A DNA stretch of 64,000 bases from Celeribacter baekdonensis B30 (GCF_000299875.1 NZ_AMRK01000002.1:62001-126000), one strand, 5' to 3'; numbered from the stretch's first letter, positions 47,215 through 56,668 are shown. Notes: generated from the letters alone by a model not told the origin. Numbers and translations: made by a program.

Positions 47215-48900
47215 TTAACTGTGCTCTTCCGCCGCCGTGTCCGCGAGCTTTTTACTAAACACCCGAAGCGCATCGACCTGAAACAGCGCACCGTGAAGTT
47301 CGGGACCGCTTTCCTCATGCAGTGTGACGACCGGGACAAACACCAGATTATGCGCCTCAAACAAAGGCATCGCCTTTTCCAAAGTCATATTGGGAGACAC
47401 ATAAATCCCCTGCTGGATCAAATCCTTACAGGCCTCCTCCGAGGCCGCACGTGGCGCATCCGGGGCACGGTAACATTGGTGTACCCGCACCGTCGCCAAA
47501 AGATAGGCCTGTGGGCCCGCCGCCAAATGCACATCGCGCCGTTCCAACAGCGTGAGAAAAAACGAGCGATCCACCAACCGCGAAGCCAGGGCCGTGGACA
47601 GCGACACCGCCACCATCACTGCCAATCCGGTTTGCCAATCCCCGGTCAGTTCAAATACGATCAACGTGGTCGAAATCGGCGCGCCAAGCACTGCTGCCGC
47701 CACCGCCCCCATTCCCGCCAAAGCATAGAGCGTGGCGGTGCCCGACACATTCGGGAACACCGCCGTGGCGATCAGGCCAAAGGCCAGCCCGGTCAAAGCC
47801 CCGACCATCAAAGCGGGCGAAAACACGCCCCCGCCCATGCGTCCGGCCATGGTGATGGCGACAGCCACGACCTTGATCACCGCAAAGACGATGGCCTGCC
47901 AGATCAGTAATTGCCCGGTGAGCGCGTAAGATGTGGTCTCGTATCCGACCCCGATGATATGCGGAAAAAAGATCGCGATGGTGCCGAGCAATAACCCCGC
48001 CACCGCCGGGCGCAAAACCGGCGGCAGGTGCATCCGCTCTTGCGCCCATGAGCCAAAATCATCGGCCATGAAAATCGTCCGCATCATCACCACGGCGACC
48101 ACACCACAAAGCAACCCAAGCAACAAAAACGCCGGGAGTTCGACGTAAAAGGTCAGCGCCCCTTCGGCAGCCAAGGTAAATTCGGTGACACCGCCAAACT
48201 CCAAACGGTTGATCACCGTGCCCGCAGCCGAGGCGATGACAATCGGCGCAAAGGCATGGACCGCGAAATGGCGCAAGACGACTTCAAGCGCAAACAAGGC
48301 CCCGGCAATCGGCGCGTTGAAAGACGCCGACACGGCGGCGGCGACAGCACAGCCCAACAGGTCGCGCCCGGTGATGCCGTCGGCATGCAATCGGTTGGAC
48401 ACCCAGCTTGAAATCACCCCCGCCAAGTGGACCACGGGGCCCTCGCGTCCCGACGATCCGCCCGTGGACAGCGTGATCAGCGAGGCGGCGGCCGAGGCCA
48501 GACCTGCGCGTTTTTCCACACGACCCTCATTCAAGGCCGCACCTTCGATCACATCCGCCACCGAGCGCACCCGCCCGTCCGGCGTGAACCAGTTGAGGAT
48601 CACCCCAACCACCAGCCCGCCACAGACCGGCAGGGCCAAAACCCAATACCACGGCAGGCCTCCGGCAAAACTATGCAGGTGGCGCAGATCATCCGTGCCG
48701 TAGAAAAAGCCTTGTAACAGGTTGATCCCTTTGCGGAAAAGCAAAGCGGCAAAGCCGGAGGCCACACCGATGCACAGCGCGATGAACCAAAATTGGATTT
48801 GGCTGGGGCCGCGCCTGCGGATCAGGGCCACGGTCTCGGCAAGTCCCTCCCGGATCTCAGAGATAGCGCGTTTTGGGTATGAAATTTTATCGTCAGACAT
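47215..48900 (-). CDS. ClC-family chloride channel/transporter with C-terminal CBS region
   Basis: A 561-residue membrane protein of the ClC family. The selectivity-filter motif 'STGGSSGREGPVVHLAG' (GREGP, with the gating Glu) is present, as are 'ASFNAPIAGALFALEVVLRH', 'GGGVFSPALMVGALTGLAFG' and 'AAVLGAPISTTLIVFELTGD'. The last about 100 residues hold CBS-like sequence ('GIYVSPNMTLEKAMPLFEAH', 'LVFVPVVTLHEESGPELHGA'). The gating Glu suits an H+/Cl- exchanger, but channel and exchanger cannot be separated from sequence. The ATG at 48900 ('MSDDKISYP') is chosen because the upstream 46 codons are Pro/Gly-rich and unlike the family. It is divergent from the FAD-linked oxidase gene. Confidence 0.92.
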   Translation of the reverse strand: MSDDKISYPKRAISEIREGLAETVALIRRRGPSQIQFWFIALCIGVASGFAALLFRKGINLLQGFFYGTDDLRHLHSFAGGLPWYWVLALPVCGGLVVGVILNWFTPDGRVRSVADVIEGAALNEGRVEKRAGLASAAASLITLSTGGSSGREGPVVHLAGVISSWVSNRLHADGITGRDLLGCAVAAAVSASFNAPIAGALFALEVVLRHFAVHAFAPIVIASAAGTVINRLEFGGVTEFTLAAEGALTFYVELPAFLLLGLLCGVVAVVMMRTIFMADDFGSWAQERMHLPPVLRPAVAGLLLGTIAIFFPHIIGVGYETTSYALTGQLLIWQAIVFAVIKVVAVAITMAGRMGGGVFSPALMVGALTGLAFGLIATAVFPNVSGTATLYALAGMGAVAAAVLGAPISTTLIVFELTGDWQTGLAVMVAVSLSTALASRLVDRSFFLTLLERRDVHLAAGPQAYLLATVRVHQCYRAPDAPRAASEEACKDLIQQGIYVSPNMTLEKAMPLFEAHNLVFVPVVTLHEESGPELHGALFQVDALRVFSKKLADTAAEEHS

Positions 48901-49055
48901 GCCCGGCGCTGTCCCCCTGCCCTCAATTATAGGCGTTTTTTGCGCCCAATCGCCCTTGATCGGCGGATTTTGTCCTCTGTCAGGCGGGTCCTGCGCTTTC
49001 ACTGCCCCGCCGCATCCTCTAAGGTCGATCAGCCGCAACAGACAGCGATTCCGAT

Positions 49056-50423
49056 ATGATCTCAGATACTCTCTTCACCGAGCTTTCCTCCGTTCTAGAG
49101 GGTCGCCTCACCCGTTCCAAGTCCGATTTGGATCAACATGGCCAGTCCGAGACGTGGTTTCCGCTGACCCCGCCCGAGGCTGTGGCCTATCCCGAAACCA
49201 CCGAAGAGGTCGCGGCCCTGATGAAACTGTGCCACGCCCATGACATCCCTGTCACGGGCTTTGGCGCGGGCACCTCGCTTGAGGGGCAAACTTTGGCGAT
49301 CCACGGCGGGATTGTGGTGGATTTTTCCCGGATGAACCGGGTGTTGCGGATCAATGACGCCGATATGGATGTGGTGGTGCAACCGGGCGTGACACGCGAG
49401 GCGCTCAATGTCGAATTGCGCACCACCGGGTTGATGTTCCCGGTCGATCCGGGCGCGAATGCCTCGCTGGGCGGTATGGCGATGACGCGGGCGTCGGGCA
49501 CCACGGCGGTGAAATACGGCACCATGCGCGACAATGTCATCGGGCTTGAGGTCGTTTTGGCCGATGGCACGATTGTGCGCACCGGATCGCGGGCGCGTAA
49601 ATCGGCAGCGGGCTATGATTTGACCGCTTTGATGGTCGGGTCTGAGGGCACTTTGGGCCTGATCACCGAACTCACCCTGCGGCTGCATGGCCAACCCGAA
49701 GCGGTGTCGGCGGCGGTCTGTGCCTTTGACGAGATGGGGCCTGCGGTCGAGGCGGTGATTGCGACGATCCAGATCGGCCTGCCGATGGCCCGGATCGAAT
49801 TTCTGGATGCGGATTCCGTGAATGCCGTAAACCTCTATTCCGGCTCAGATTTTCCGCTCAAACCACATTTGTTCGTCGAATTCAACGGCTCGGAACAGGC
49901 GGTGTCTGAGCAGGTCGATCTGTTTGGCGAGATCGTCCATGATTTCGGCGGCTCAGATTTCAACTGGGCCACCAAACCCGAAGACCGCACCGCCCTTTGG
50001 ACCATGCGCCACCACGCCTATTGGGCCATTTTGGCGCTCAGAAAAGGTGCAAAAGCCGTGGTCACCGACATCTGTGTGCCGATCTCGAAACTGGCGCAGG
50101 CGGTGGAAGAAACGGCAGAAGACATCAAGGCCTCGCCCTTGGACGGTCCGATTTTGGGCCATGTCGGAGATGGCAATTTTCACGCCATTTTGCTGGTCGA
50201 CCCTAATGACGAGGCCGAGATCAAAGAGGCCAAACGCTTGGCGCATCTGATGGCCGAACGGGCGCTGAAACTTGGCGGCACAATCACCGGCGAACATGGC
50301 ATCGGCATGGGCAAAAAGAGCCTGATGATCGAGGAACACGGCGAAGCTTGGGCGATGATGGGCGCAATCAAAGCGGCGTTGGATCCCAAAAATATCCTCA
50401 ATCCGGGCAAGATCGTCCCCTAA
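49056..50423 (+). CDS. FAD-linked oxidase (D-lactate dehydrogenase/glycolate oxidase GlcD type)
   Basis: A 455-residue flavoprotein of the VAO/PCMH family that oxidises a 2-hydroxy acid, most like cytochrome-type D-lactate dehydrogenases. The FAD-binding PCMH domain shows 'PVTGFGAGTSLEGQTLAIHG', 'VDPGANASLGGMAMTRASGT', 'VKYGTMRDNVIGLEVVLADG' and 'YDLTALMVGSEGTLGLITEL'. The C-terminal domain has 'VGDGNFHAILLVDPNDEAEI' and 'GTITGEHGIGMGKKSLMIEE', with the metal/substrate His residues, and closes 'ALDPKNILNPGKIV'. Partner subunits glcE and glcF are absent nearby, so a single-subunit D-lactate dehydrogenase is favoured. The ribosome-binding site is weak. Confidence 0.88.
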   Translation: MISDTLFTELSSVLEGRLTRSKSDLDQHGQSETWFPLTPPEAVAYPETTEEVAALMKLCHAHDIPVTGFGAGTSLEGQTLAIHGGIVVDFSRMNRVLRINDADMDVVVQPGVTREALNVELRTTGLMFPVDPGANASLGGMAMTRASGTTAVKYGTMRDNVIGLEVVLADGTIVRTGSRARKSAAGYDLTALMVGSEGTLGLITELTLRLHGQPEAVSAAVCAFDEMGPAVEAVIATIQIGLPMARIEFLDADSVNAVNLYSGSDFPLKPHLFVEFNGSEQAVSEQVDLFGEIVHDFGGSDFNWATKPEDRTALWTMRHHAYWAILALRKGAKAVVTDICVPISKLAQAVEETAEDIKASPLDGPILGHVGDGNFHAILLVDPNDEAEIKEAKRLAHLMAERALKLGGTITGEHGIGMGKKSLMIEEHGEAWAMMGAIKAALDPKNILNPGKIVP

Positions 50424-50458
50424 GAATGAGAGTATTTGCATCACGGTAAGGACAGGCG

Positions 50459-50479
50459 AGGCACGAGAGTCTCGTGCCT
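50459..50479. terminator. Hairpin between convergent FAD-oxidase and recN genes
   Basis: AGGCACGAG (50459-50467) and CTCGTGCCT (50471-50479) form a perfect 9-bp stem with a 3-nt loop. The T-tract is poor on both sides (GTTGTCTT on the plus strand), so it is a weaker terminator than others here. Confidence 0.65.
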
Positions 50480-50485
50480 GTTGTC

Positions 50486-52138
50486 TTAGCCGATCAAAAG
50501 CGCGCGTGCGGCGTCACGCGCGGCTTCGGTGATGGTGTCGCCCGCCAACATCCGCGCCAATTCGTCAATCCGCTCCATGTCGTCCAAAGGCGTGACTTCG
50601 GAAAGCGTCATGCCACCTTCGACCCGTTTGGCCACGCGCCAATGATGCCCGCCCAAAGCGGCCACTTGTGGGCTGTGGGTGACGACCAGGACTTGCCCCT
50701 CTGAGGCCAGCGCTTTGAGCCGCCGTCCGACCGCATCCGCCGTCGCACCACCGACGCCACGGTCAATTTCATCAAAGATCATCGTAACACCGGATTGATC
50801 GCGGGTGAGGCAAACTTTGAGCGCCAAAAGAAAGCGCGACAATTCCCCGCCAGAGGCGATTTTACCGATCGGTCCGGCAGGCGCTCCGGGGTTGGTCGCG
50901 ACCGTAAAGGCCACGGTATCACGGCCCTCCGCGCCGGGCTCGCCCGCTGTGATTTGAGTCCAAAACACCGCGCGTTCCATTTTCAGCGGGGCGAGTTCTT
51001 TGGCCATCATCGAGTCCAACTCGGCGGCGGCTTTGGTGCGAGCCTCTGTCAGGGTGTGCGCCGCCGCCTCATAGGTGGTTTCGGCCGTCTCTACCGCTTT
51101 GGCCAGTGCCACAAGATCGCCAGCGCCACGATCAAGAGCGGTCAGTTTAAGCCGCAACGCATCGGCAAAGCCGCCGAGATCATCGGCCAAAACTGAATGC
51201 TTGCGGGCCAACCCCCGAATGGCGAACAACCGCTCTTCGACCTCTTCCAACTCATGGGGATTAAACCGCAGCGCATCGATACAGGATTCGACGCCGGACT
51301 GGGCATCGGCCAATTCATTGAGCGCGCGGCCCAAGGATTCAATCGCGCCCTCAAGCCGCCCTTCGGCCTTTTCCGCCGCCCCCTCAAGCCAACGCAGAGC
51401 ATCCGCCAACATCCCCTCACCGCCATCATAGGACAGGGCTTGATGCGCCTTGGCGACATCAGCCGCGATCTTTTCAGAGGACTGCATCAGGCGACGTTGG
51501 GCGTCGAGTTTGGCCTCTTCTCCGGGCTCTGGATTGAGTTTGTCAAATTCGGCCACGGCATGACGCAGGAACTCTTCTTCGTCCTTGAGCGCGGCTTGCT
51601 CTTTGGTCGCTTTGGCCAAGGCTTTGCGCGCCTCATAGAGCGTTTTCCAAGCCTGACGCGAGGCGGAAACCATGGACTCGAGCCCGCCGAAACTGTCCAA
51701 AAGCGCGCGATGGCCGCGCGGGTTCAACAACCCGCGATCATCATGTTGGCCATGCAATTCGACCAAGACATCCGACAGGCGGCGCAACACATCGCCCGAC
51801 ACCCGACGGTCATTGACCCATGCGGTTTTACGCCCGTCAGCGGCATTGACCCGGCGTAGGATCAGCTCGCCATCCTCGGCCTCAATGTCCAATTCTTTCA
51901 GCACATCCTCGGCGTCATGGCCGCGCGGCAAATCGAACACCGCCGTGACTTCGCCCTGCGCCGCCCCCGCGCGCACCAAATCGGCACGCCCGCGCCACCC
52001 CAGCACAAAGCCGAGACTGTCGAGCAGGATGGATTTGCCCGCGCCGGTTTCGCCGGTCAACACATTGAGACCCGGCTGAAACTCAAGTTCCAGCCGGTCA
52101 ATGATCAACATGTCCCGGATGTCGAGACTTCTTAACAT
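50486..52138 (-). CDS. recN: DNA repair protein RecN (SMC-like ATPase)
   Basis: SMC-family ATPase for double-strand-break repair. It has 550 residues, full length. Walker A is in 'NVLTGETGAGKSILLDSLGF' (about residues 28-47), followed by 'VLGWRGRADLVRAGA'. 'RRVNAADGRKTAWVND' and 'LVELHGQHDDRGLLNPRGH' are RecN hallmarks. The middle is a long coiled coil. The ABC signature is 'IASGGELSRFLLALKVCL' and Walker B is 'GVTMIFDEIDRGVGGATADA'. It starts 19 bp after the bamD stop, so it is co-transcribed with bamD. I see no alphaproteobacterial LexA box (GTTC-N7-GTTC) in the tiny gap, so any SOS control would have to act further upstream. Confidence 0.96.
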   Translation of the reverse strand: MLRSLDIRDMLIIDRLELEFQPGLNVLTGETGAGKSILLDSLGFVLGWRGRADLVRAGAAQGEVTAVFDLPRGHDAEDVLKELDIEAEDGELILRRVNAADGRKTAWVNDRRVSGDVLRRLSDVLVELHGQHDDRGLLNPRGHRALLDSFGGLESMVSASRQAWKTLYEARKALAKATKEQAALKDEEEFLRHAVAEFDKLNPEPGEEAKLDAQRRLMQSSEKIAADVAKAHQALSYDGGEGMLADALRWLEGAAEKAEGRLEGAIESLGRALNELADAQSGVESCIDALRFNPHELEEVEERLFAIRGLARKHSVLADDLGGFADALRLKLTALDRGAGDLVALAKAVETAETTYEAAAHTLTEARTKAAAELDSMMAKELAPLKMERAVFWTQITAGEPGAEGRDTVAFTVATNPGAPAGPIGKIASGGELSRFLLALKVCLTRDQSGVTMIFDEIDRGVGGATADAVGRRLKALASEGQVLVVTHSPQVAALGGHHWRVAKRVEGGMTLSEVTPLDDMERIDELARMLAGDTITEAARDAARALLIG

Positions 52139-52157
52139 GAGATGGGCGCTCCGTCCC

Positions 52158-52994
52158 TCAGAGCCATTCGCCGCGGATCATCTGACGATACACCGCGCCG
52201 AGCCAGTTGTTCTCAAAGACTTTTGGTTCAAGCCCCTGCCCGGTCAGCAATTTGTAGCTGTCCTGATACCATTCGGTCGATTGATAATTGTGACCCAAAA
52301 TCGCCGCCGCGGTTTGTGCCTCTTCGACAAAACCAAGCGACAGGTAGGATTCGACCAACCGGTGCAATGCCTCCGGCGTGTGGCGGGTGGTTTGGAATTG
52401 CTCAACCACCACACGGAAGCGGTTGGCCGCCGCAGTGTAGTGTTTGTGTTTGAGGTAATAGCGCCCGATCTCCATCTCTTTGCCCGCAAGGTGGTCAAAG
52501 GCGAGGTCGAATTTCAGAATCGCCGAGCGCGCATATTCGCTGTCGGGATAACGTTCGATCACCACACGCAGCGCCTGAAGCGCCTGAAAGGTCAGGCCCT
52601 GATCGCGACCGATATCGTCGATCTGGTCATAATAGGACAGCGCCAGCAGGTATTGCGCATAGGCGGCGTCCTCGTCGGCGGGATAGAAATCAAGGAAACG
52701 TTGGGCGGACACGCGAGCATTCTCATAGTCGCGATCCCGGTGATAGGAAAAGGCCTGCATGATCAAAGCGCGTTTGGCCCAATCGGAATAGGGATAAAGG
52801 CGCTCGACCTCGCCAAAATAGAAGGCAGCGTCACCGAAATCCTTTTGGGTGATCTCATATTCTGCGCGTTTGTAGATCTCTTCCGCCGGGTAGCCTTCGA
52901 GATCGGTCGTGGGCGGATTGTCCCCACAGGCCACGAGAAAAGCCATGGAAAGTCCAAGCGTTACACCCAATCCGCGTTTGATACGTGCCGTCAT
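52158..52994 (-). CDS. bamD: Outer-membrane assembly lipoprotein BamD
   Basis: Essential lipoprotein of the BAM complex that folds beta-barrel proteins into the outer membrane. It has 278 residues. The signal peptide ends in the lipobox 'FLVACGDN' with the lipidated Cys23. TPR repeats follow, visible as 'EEIYKRAEYEITQKDFGDAA', 'YFGEVERLYPYSDWAKRALI', 'ALQALRVVIERYPDSEYARS' and 'YYLKHKHYTAAANRFRVVVE'. It lies between lpxC and recN, an order common in alphaproteobacteria. A terminator-like and competing-hairpin region lies between lpxC and this gene, so its expression may be partly separate from lpxC. Confidence 0.95.
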   Translation of the reverse strand: MTARIKRGLGVTLGLSMAFLVACGDNPPTTDLEGYPAEEIYKRAEYEITQKDFGDAAFYFGEVERLYPYSDWAKRALIMQAFSYHRDRDYENARVSAQRFLDFYPADEDAAYAQYLLALSYYDQIDDIGRDQGLTFQALQALRVVIERYPDSEYARSAILKFDLAFDHLAGKEMEIGRYYLKHKHYTAAANRFRVVVEQFQTTRHTPEALHRLVESYLSLGFVEEAQTAAAILGHNYQSTEWYQDSYKLLTGQGLEPKVFENNWLGAVYRQMIRGEWL

Positions 52995-53059
52995 GAAAGG
53001 TCCTACCTACACCAGTCATCAGCCCCTTAAACCGGGCCGTGACCTCACTCCTAACACAG

Positions 53060-53108
53060 AAAAATCCGGTGCAAAACGTCTTTACACCGGAAATAACGTC
53101 ACGGTGTA
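53060..53108 (-). promoter_or_regulatory. Overlapping terminator-like and competing hairpins between lpxC and bamD
   Basis: Read on the minus strand: TACACCG (53108-53102) can pair with CGGTGTA (53089-53083), or the overlapping CCGGTG (53090-53085) can pair with CACCGG (53071-53066), which is followed by ATTTTTC. The two pairings are mutually exclusive, and the second resembles a weak intrinsic terminator about 160 nt after lpxC. Confidence 0.55.
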
Positions 53109-53249
53109 GAGGCTTTTGTGTTTTTCCTCTATCGGGGGATTTTGAAATGCTCCGAACCTGTCCCTGAAGCGTGTGGTGTAGGCGCAATCTCGCTCAGATC
53201 ACAGACATGCCGTCCAACGTAGGAAGGGCCTAAAACGCTTCGGAAAGGG

Positions 53250-54203
53250 TCAGGCGCAGAACGCCAGATCAGAGCGCGACACGCCCGCCCCTGGAAGACG
53301 CGCTGCGGTCGGCGCATCAACGGTGACATAGGCCCACGCACCGCGAGTCGCAAAGAGTTCGCGCAGCAACGCGTTGGTCATCGCGTGACCGGATTTTTCA
53401 CCGACATAGCGCCCCAAAATTGGCGCACCCGCGAGGTACAAATCGCCCAAAGCGTCCAGCATTTTATGACGCACAGGTTCATCCGCTCGGCGCAAACCGC
53501 CGGGGCTCAACACGTCCTGACCATCAACGACAACGGCGTTTTCAAAGGTGCCGCCAAGCGCCAGACCGTTTTGCTGCATATGATCCACATCCGCCTTGCG
53601 GCAAAAGGTGCGGCAATTCGACAGTTCACGCACAAAGGCGCCATTGGCCATGACCAACCGCTTGTCCTGCACGCCGATGGCTTCGTCCGCGAAATCAATG
53701 TGGAAATCAATTTCCAGGGTCTCTGCCGGCTCAAGACGCGCTTTGGCGGAGCCATTGGTGACCTCAACGGGTTTGAGAATTTTCAGCGCGCGGGTCGGAC
53801 CCTCCTGGTTGACCAGACCCACAGCCAGCAAGCCATCCACAAAAGGAGCGGCAGAGCCATCAACGATCGGCACCTCAGGCCCATCGACAAAGACCGTGGC
53901 GTTGGAGATGCCACAACCCGCAAGCGCAGCCATGATATGTTCGATGGTCGAAACCTCTGCGCCATCTTCGTTGCGGATCAGGGTGCAGAGCTGCGAAGGG
54001 ACAACATGGTCCCACCGCGCCGGAATGATCGCACCACGCGGATCAGAGGCGTCGGCGTGAATATCAGAGCGCACAAAGGTGATGCCGGTATTGGCCGGTG
54101 CAGGCACGACAACCATACACACAGGCGCACCGGAATGGAGACCCACCCCGTCGAACCGAACTTTTCTTGCTACCGTGGTCTGCACCAGAGGCCTCACATT
54201 CAT
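53250..54203 (-). CDS. lpxC: UDP-3-O-acyl-N-acetylglucosamine deacetylase
   Basis: Zinc amidase that catalyses the committed step of lipid A synthesis. It has 317 residues, standard. 'TVARKVRFDGVGLHSGAPV' opens domain I. Zinc and catalytic residues are in 'VSTIEHIMAALAGCGI' (Glu/His near residue 88) and 'PVRHKMLDALGDLYLAG' (His, Lys, Asp near residue 243). 'VDGPEVPIVDGSAAPFVDGL' is a further hallmark. GTGGGA is upstream of the ATG. It is the gene after ftsZ in the cluster with a 348-bp gap and an ftsZ terminator in between, so it probably has its own promoter. The final 'TVDAPTAARLPGAGV' tail is slightly longer than E. coli's. Confidence 0.96.
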   Translation of the reverse strand: MNVRPLVQTTVARKVRFDGVGLHSGAPVCMVVVPAPANTGITFVRSDIHADASDPRGAIIPARWDHVVPSQLCTLIRNEDGAEVSTIEHIMAALAGCGISNATVFVDGPEVPIVDGSAAPFVDGLLAVGLVNQEGPTRALKILKPVEVTNGSAKARLEPAETLEIDFHIDFADEAIGVQDKRLVMANGAFVRELSNCRTFCRKADVDHMQQNGLALGGTFENAVVVDGQDVLSPGGLRRADEPVRHKMLDALGDLYLAGAPILGRYVGEKSGHAMTNALLRELFATRGAWAYVTVDAPTAARLPGAGVSRSDLAFCA

Positions 54204-54551
54204 TTTCCCACGCAGATGGCGTTTCTCGCAGGTTATAGTCTTGCCGATCTCGCACTGCGCTCGGCGGGAAGTCCCTCACTTGGCTGCAGATACCGGCGCC
54301 TCACACCACCCCGGTGCTTGGTTTACATCCTCCTAACCAACAATGGGCCATGGCCTCAACTCAATCTTTGTAACGGATTGAAACATGAGCACCCCCTGAA
54401 AGGCAGATTTTCGCGCATATTCACGCCGCATCGCAGCAATGCACTGTTATAAAAAGAAAAAGGCCGCCAAAAGGCGACCTCTTACTTTCATGATTTTCTA
54501 AAAATGTGACCTGAATGATGCGCTTATCAGACGCGCGATCACAGATTTATG
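54204..54551. other. 348-nt spacer between lpxC and ftsZ
   Basis: It contains the ftsZ terminator at its right end and must hold the lpxC promoter. I see no gene. No CtrA, Zur or LexA type site stands out. Confidence 0.6.
54449..54480 (-). terminator. Rho-independent terminator after ftsZ
   Basis: On the minus strand AGGTCGCC and GGCGGCCT pair, with one mismatch, around TTTT, followed by TTTTTCTTTTT. It lies about 70 bp beyond the ftsZ stop. Confidence 0.88.
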
Positions 54552-56201
54552 TCAGTTGGCCTGACGACGCAGGAAAGCCGGAATCTCGATCTTTTCCGCT
54601 TCGGGATTCGGATCCTGATCTTCATCATAGGCCTGATGGACCTGCGGGCGGACCTGCGGCTGCGCGCCAAACCGGGCTTGCGGCTGAGCCTGAGGTTGGG
54701 GGACCGGACGCGCCTCGGCTTCTGAACCATGTCCGGTCATGCGACCAATCAGGGAGTTGATGCCAAAGCGGCCGGCTTTGCCCGCGTTCGGATCAGCCTG
54801 CGGATGCGGGTCAGCCCGCATATCAGCGCGCGGTTGTTTGGCCACAGCGGCTTGCAACCGGGCCAGAGCTTCGGGGGACGGCGTGCCCGCAGAGGGGGCG
54901 CGCGGCGCGACAAACGCATCGGCTTCGGGTTCATACATTGCCGGTTGCGGCGCGGGTTGCGGGCGCGGCTGATAGGCCGGAGCCGGAACATCGTCTTCCA
55001 TGGCACGGAAATCGGCCTGACGCTGCTCATAGCGGGCGTCATGTTGCGGCTCAGCGCGCGCGTTCACTTGCGGGTCGAACACGTCGAGCGTCGGCTGGGC
55101 CGGTTCGTCCATGGGCGCAACCTGTGCGGCGACAGGTGCCGCAGGAGCCTGTTCGATTTTCTCTTCAACCTCTGCCGGGGCGGCCAGCGGTTCGGCCAGG
55201 CGACGACGTGCCACCGGCATTTCGCCATAAGATTGATTGGCGTCGATGCCCGTTGCCACAACGGACACGCGCATCATGCCTTCGAGAGTGGAATCCATGG
55301 TCGAACCAACGATAATATTGGCCTCCGGGTCCACCTCTTCGCGGATGCGGTTGGCGGCTTCGTCCAATTCGAACAGGGTCAAATCGTGACCGCCGGTGAT
55401 GTTGATCAACACGCCTTTTGCACCGCGCAGGGAAATCTCGTCCAACAACGGGTTGGCAATGGCTTTTTCTGCGGCTTCGATGGCGCGGTTCTCGCCGGAC
55501 GCTTCGCCCGTGCCCATCATCGCCTTGCCCATCTCGTCCATCACCGCGCGCACGTCGGCGAAGTCGAGGTTGATCAGGCCCGGACGGACCATCAGGTCAG
55601 TCACGCCTTTGACGCCCTGATACAGCACGTCATCTGCCATCGAGAAGGCTTCGGTAAAGGTGGTTTTTTCATTGGCCAGACGGAACAGGTTCTGGTTCGG
55701 GATGATGATCAACGTGTCGACCATCTTTTGCAGCGCTTCAACGCCCTCTTCGGCCTGACGCATGCGTTTTGCGCCTTCGAATTGGAACGGTTTGGTCACA
55801 ACGCCCACGGTCAATACACCGAGTTCGCGCGCCGCTTGGGCGATGATCGGAGCGGCCCCTGTGCCCGTGCCCCCGCCCATGCCGGCGGTGATAAAGCACA
55901 TATGCGCGCCTGCGAGGTGATCGACGATTTGCTCGATGCTTTCCTCGGCCGCGGCAGCCCCAACGGAGGGACGAGCACCTGCGCCCAAGCCCTCGGTGAC
56001 CTTCACCCCCATCTGGATGCGGGCCGCGGCCTTGGCGTGTTGCAAAGCTTGCGCGTCGGTGTTCGCAACGACGAAATCGACCCCCTCAAGCTCTTTTTCG
56101 ATCATGTTGTTGACCGCGTTGCCGCCGGCCCCGCCCACACCAAACACTGTGATTTTCGGTTTCAACTCGTCCCGATCGGGCATCGTCAGATTCAAAGCCA
56201 T
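54552..56201 (-). CDS. ftsZ: Cell division GTPase FtsZ
   Basis: Tubulin-like GTPase that forms the Z-ring. It has 549 residues, long even for alphaproteobacteria. The GTPase core shows '[18 protein letters not shown]', the tubulin signature '[20 protein letters not shown]' (about residue 105-125), '[14 protein letters not shown]' and the T7 loop '[15 protein letters not shown]'. The last about 220 residues are a Pro/Gln/Ala-rich linker ('[20 protein letters not shown]'), ending with the conserved tail '[15 protein letters not shown]' that binds FtsA and other division proteins. It is downstream of ftsA by 467 bp, so it probably has its own promoter, and is followed by a terminator. Confidence 0.97.
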   Translation of the reverse strand: MALNLTMPDRDELKPKITVFGVGGAGGNAVNNMIEKELEGVDFVVANTDAQALQHAKAAARIQMGVKVTEGLGAGARPSVGAAAAEESIEQIVDHLAGAHMCFITAGMGGGTGTGAAPIIAQAARELGVLTVGVVTKPFQFEGAKRMRQAEEGVEALQKMVDTLIIIPNQNLFRLANEKTTFTEAFSMADDVLYQGVKGVTDLMVRPGLINLDFADVRAVMDEMGKAMMGTGEASGENRAIEAAEKAIANPLLDEISLRGAKGVLINITGGHDLTLFELDEAANRIREEVDPEANIIVGSTMDSTLEGMMRVSVVATGIDANQSYGEMPVARRRLAEPLAAPAEVEEKIEQAPAAPVAAQVAPMDEPAQPTLDVFDPQVNARAEPQHDARYEQRQADFRAMEDDVPAPAYQPRPQPAPQPAMYEPEADAFVAPRAPSAGTPSPEALARLQAAVAKQPRADMRADPHPQADPNAGKAGRFGINSLIGRMTGHGSEAEARPVPQPQAQPQARFGAQPQVRPQVHQAYDEDQDPNPEAEKIEIPAFLRRQAN

Positions 56202-56668
56202 GATCTACCGCCTGCTTTCCTATGCGAGCGCGCGTGCTTCTGCCCGTGCTGCCCGTATAACTGTCCCCGCCCCTGAATCGGGGCAAAATTTACCTGTTCA
56301 CGTTGAATCTTAGGGGGTTTATGACGGTTCGTCATCCCAAAAACATGATTTCGCCACAAAATATAGGGTTCACCCCGCCAAACTCGGCGGGATTTTGCGC
56401 AAAACCCCAGATTTAGGGGCAAATGGGACGATCATACCTATGGAACGGACCAAATCCGCTCCAGACCTCTCGAAAAGAGGCGATCTTGCGCGCGTCGCGC
56501 TATCGTGTCGGGGCACTGCTCGGTGCCACTTTTGCCGTGTCTTGCCTTATCCGCGCCGGTTTCATGGCGTCGTTGACGTCAAAGGGTCTCGTTTCTACCT
56601 CTCGGCGGACGTTGACTCGCCCGCTCTGCTTTTCAATTAGCATAGCCCCGTAGGGCGCTGCAATCCGT
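56202..56668. other. 467-nt spacer between ftsA and ftsZ
   Basis: No convincing gene. It presumably contains the ftsZ promoter(s) and leader. A hairpin with arms CCCGCC and GGCGGG lies around 56375-56392. No perfect CtrA (TTAA-N7-TTAA) box is present. The few short open frames lack a family match and a plausible ribosome-binding site. Confidence 0.55.

Noticed and set aside
52139-52157. LexA box upstream of recN
   Set aside because: The gap to bamD is only 19 bp and contains no GTTC-N7-GTTC motif, so SOS control at this position is unsupported.
56423-56653. A 76-residue open frame between ftsA and ftsZ
   Set aside because: Composition is Ser/Arg-rich, no family is recognised, and it opposes the transcription direction of the cluster without a plausible ribosome-binding site.
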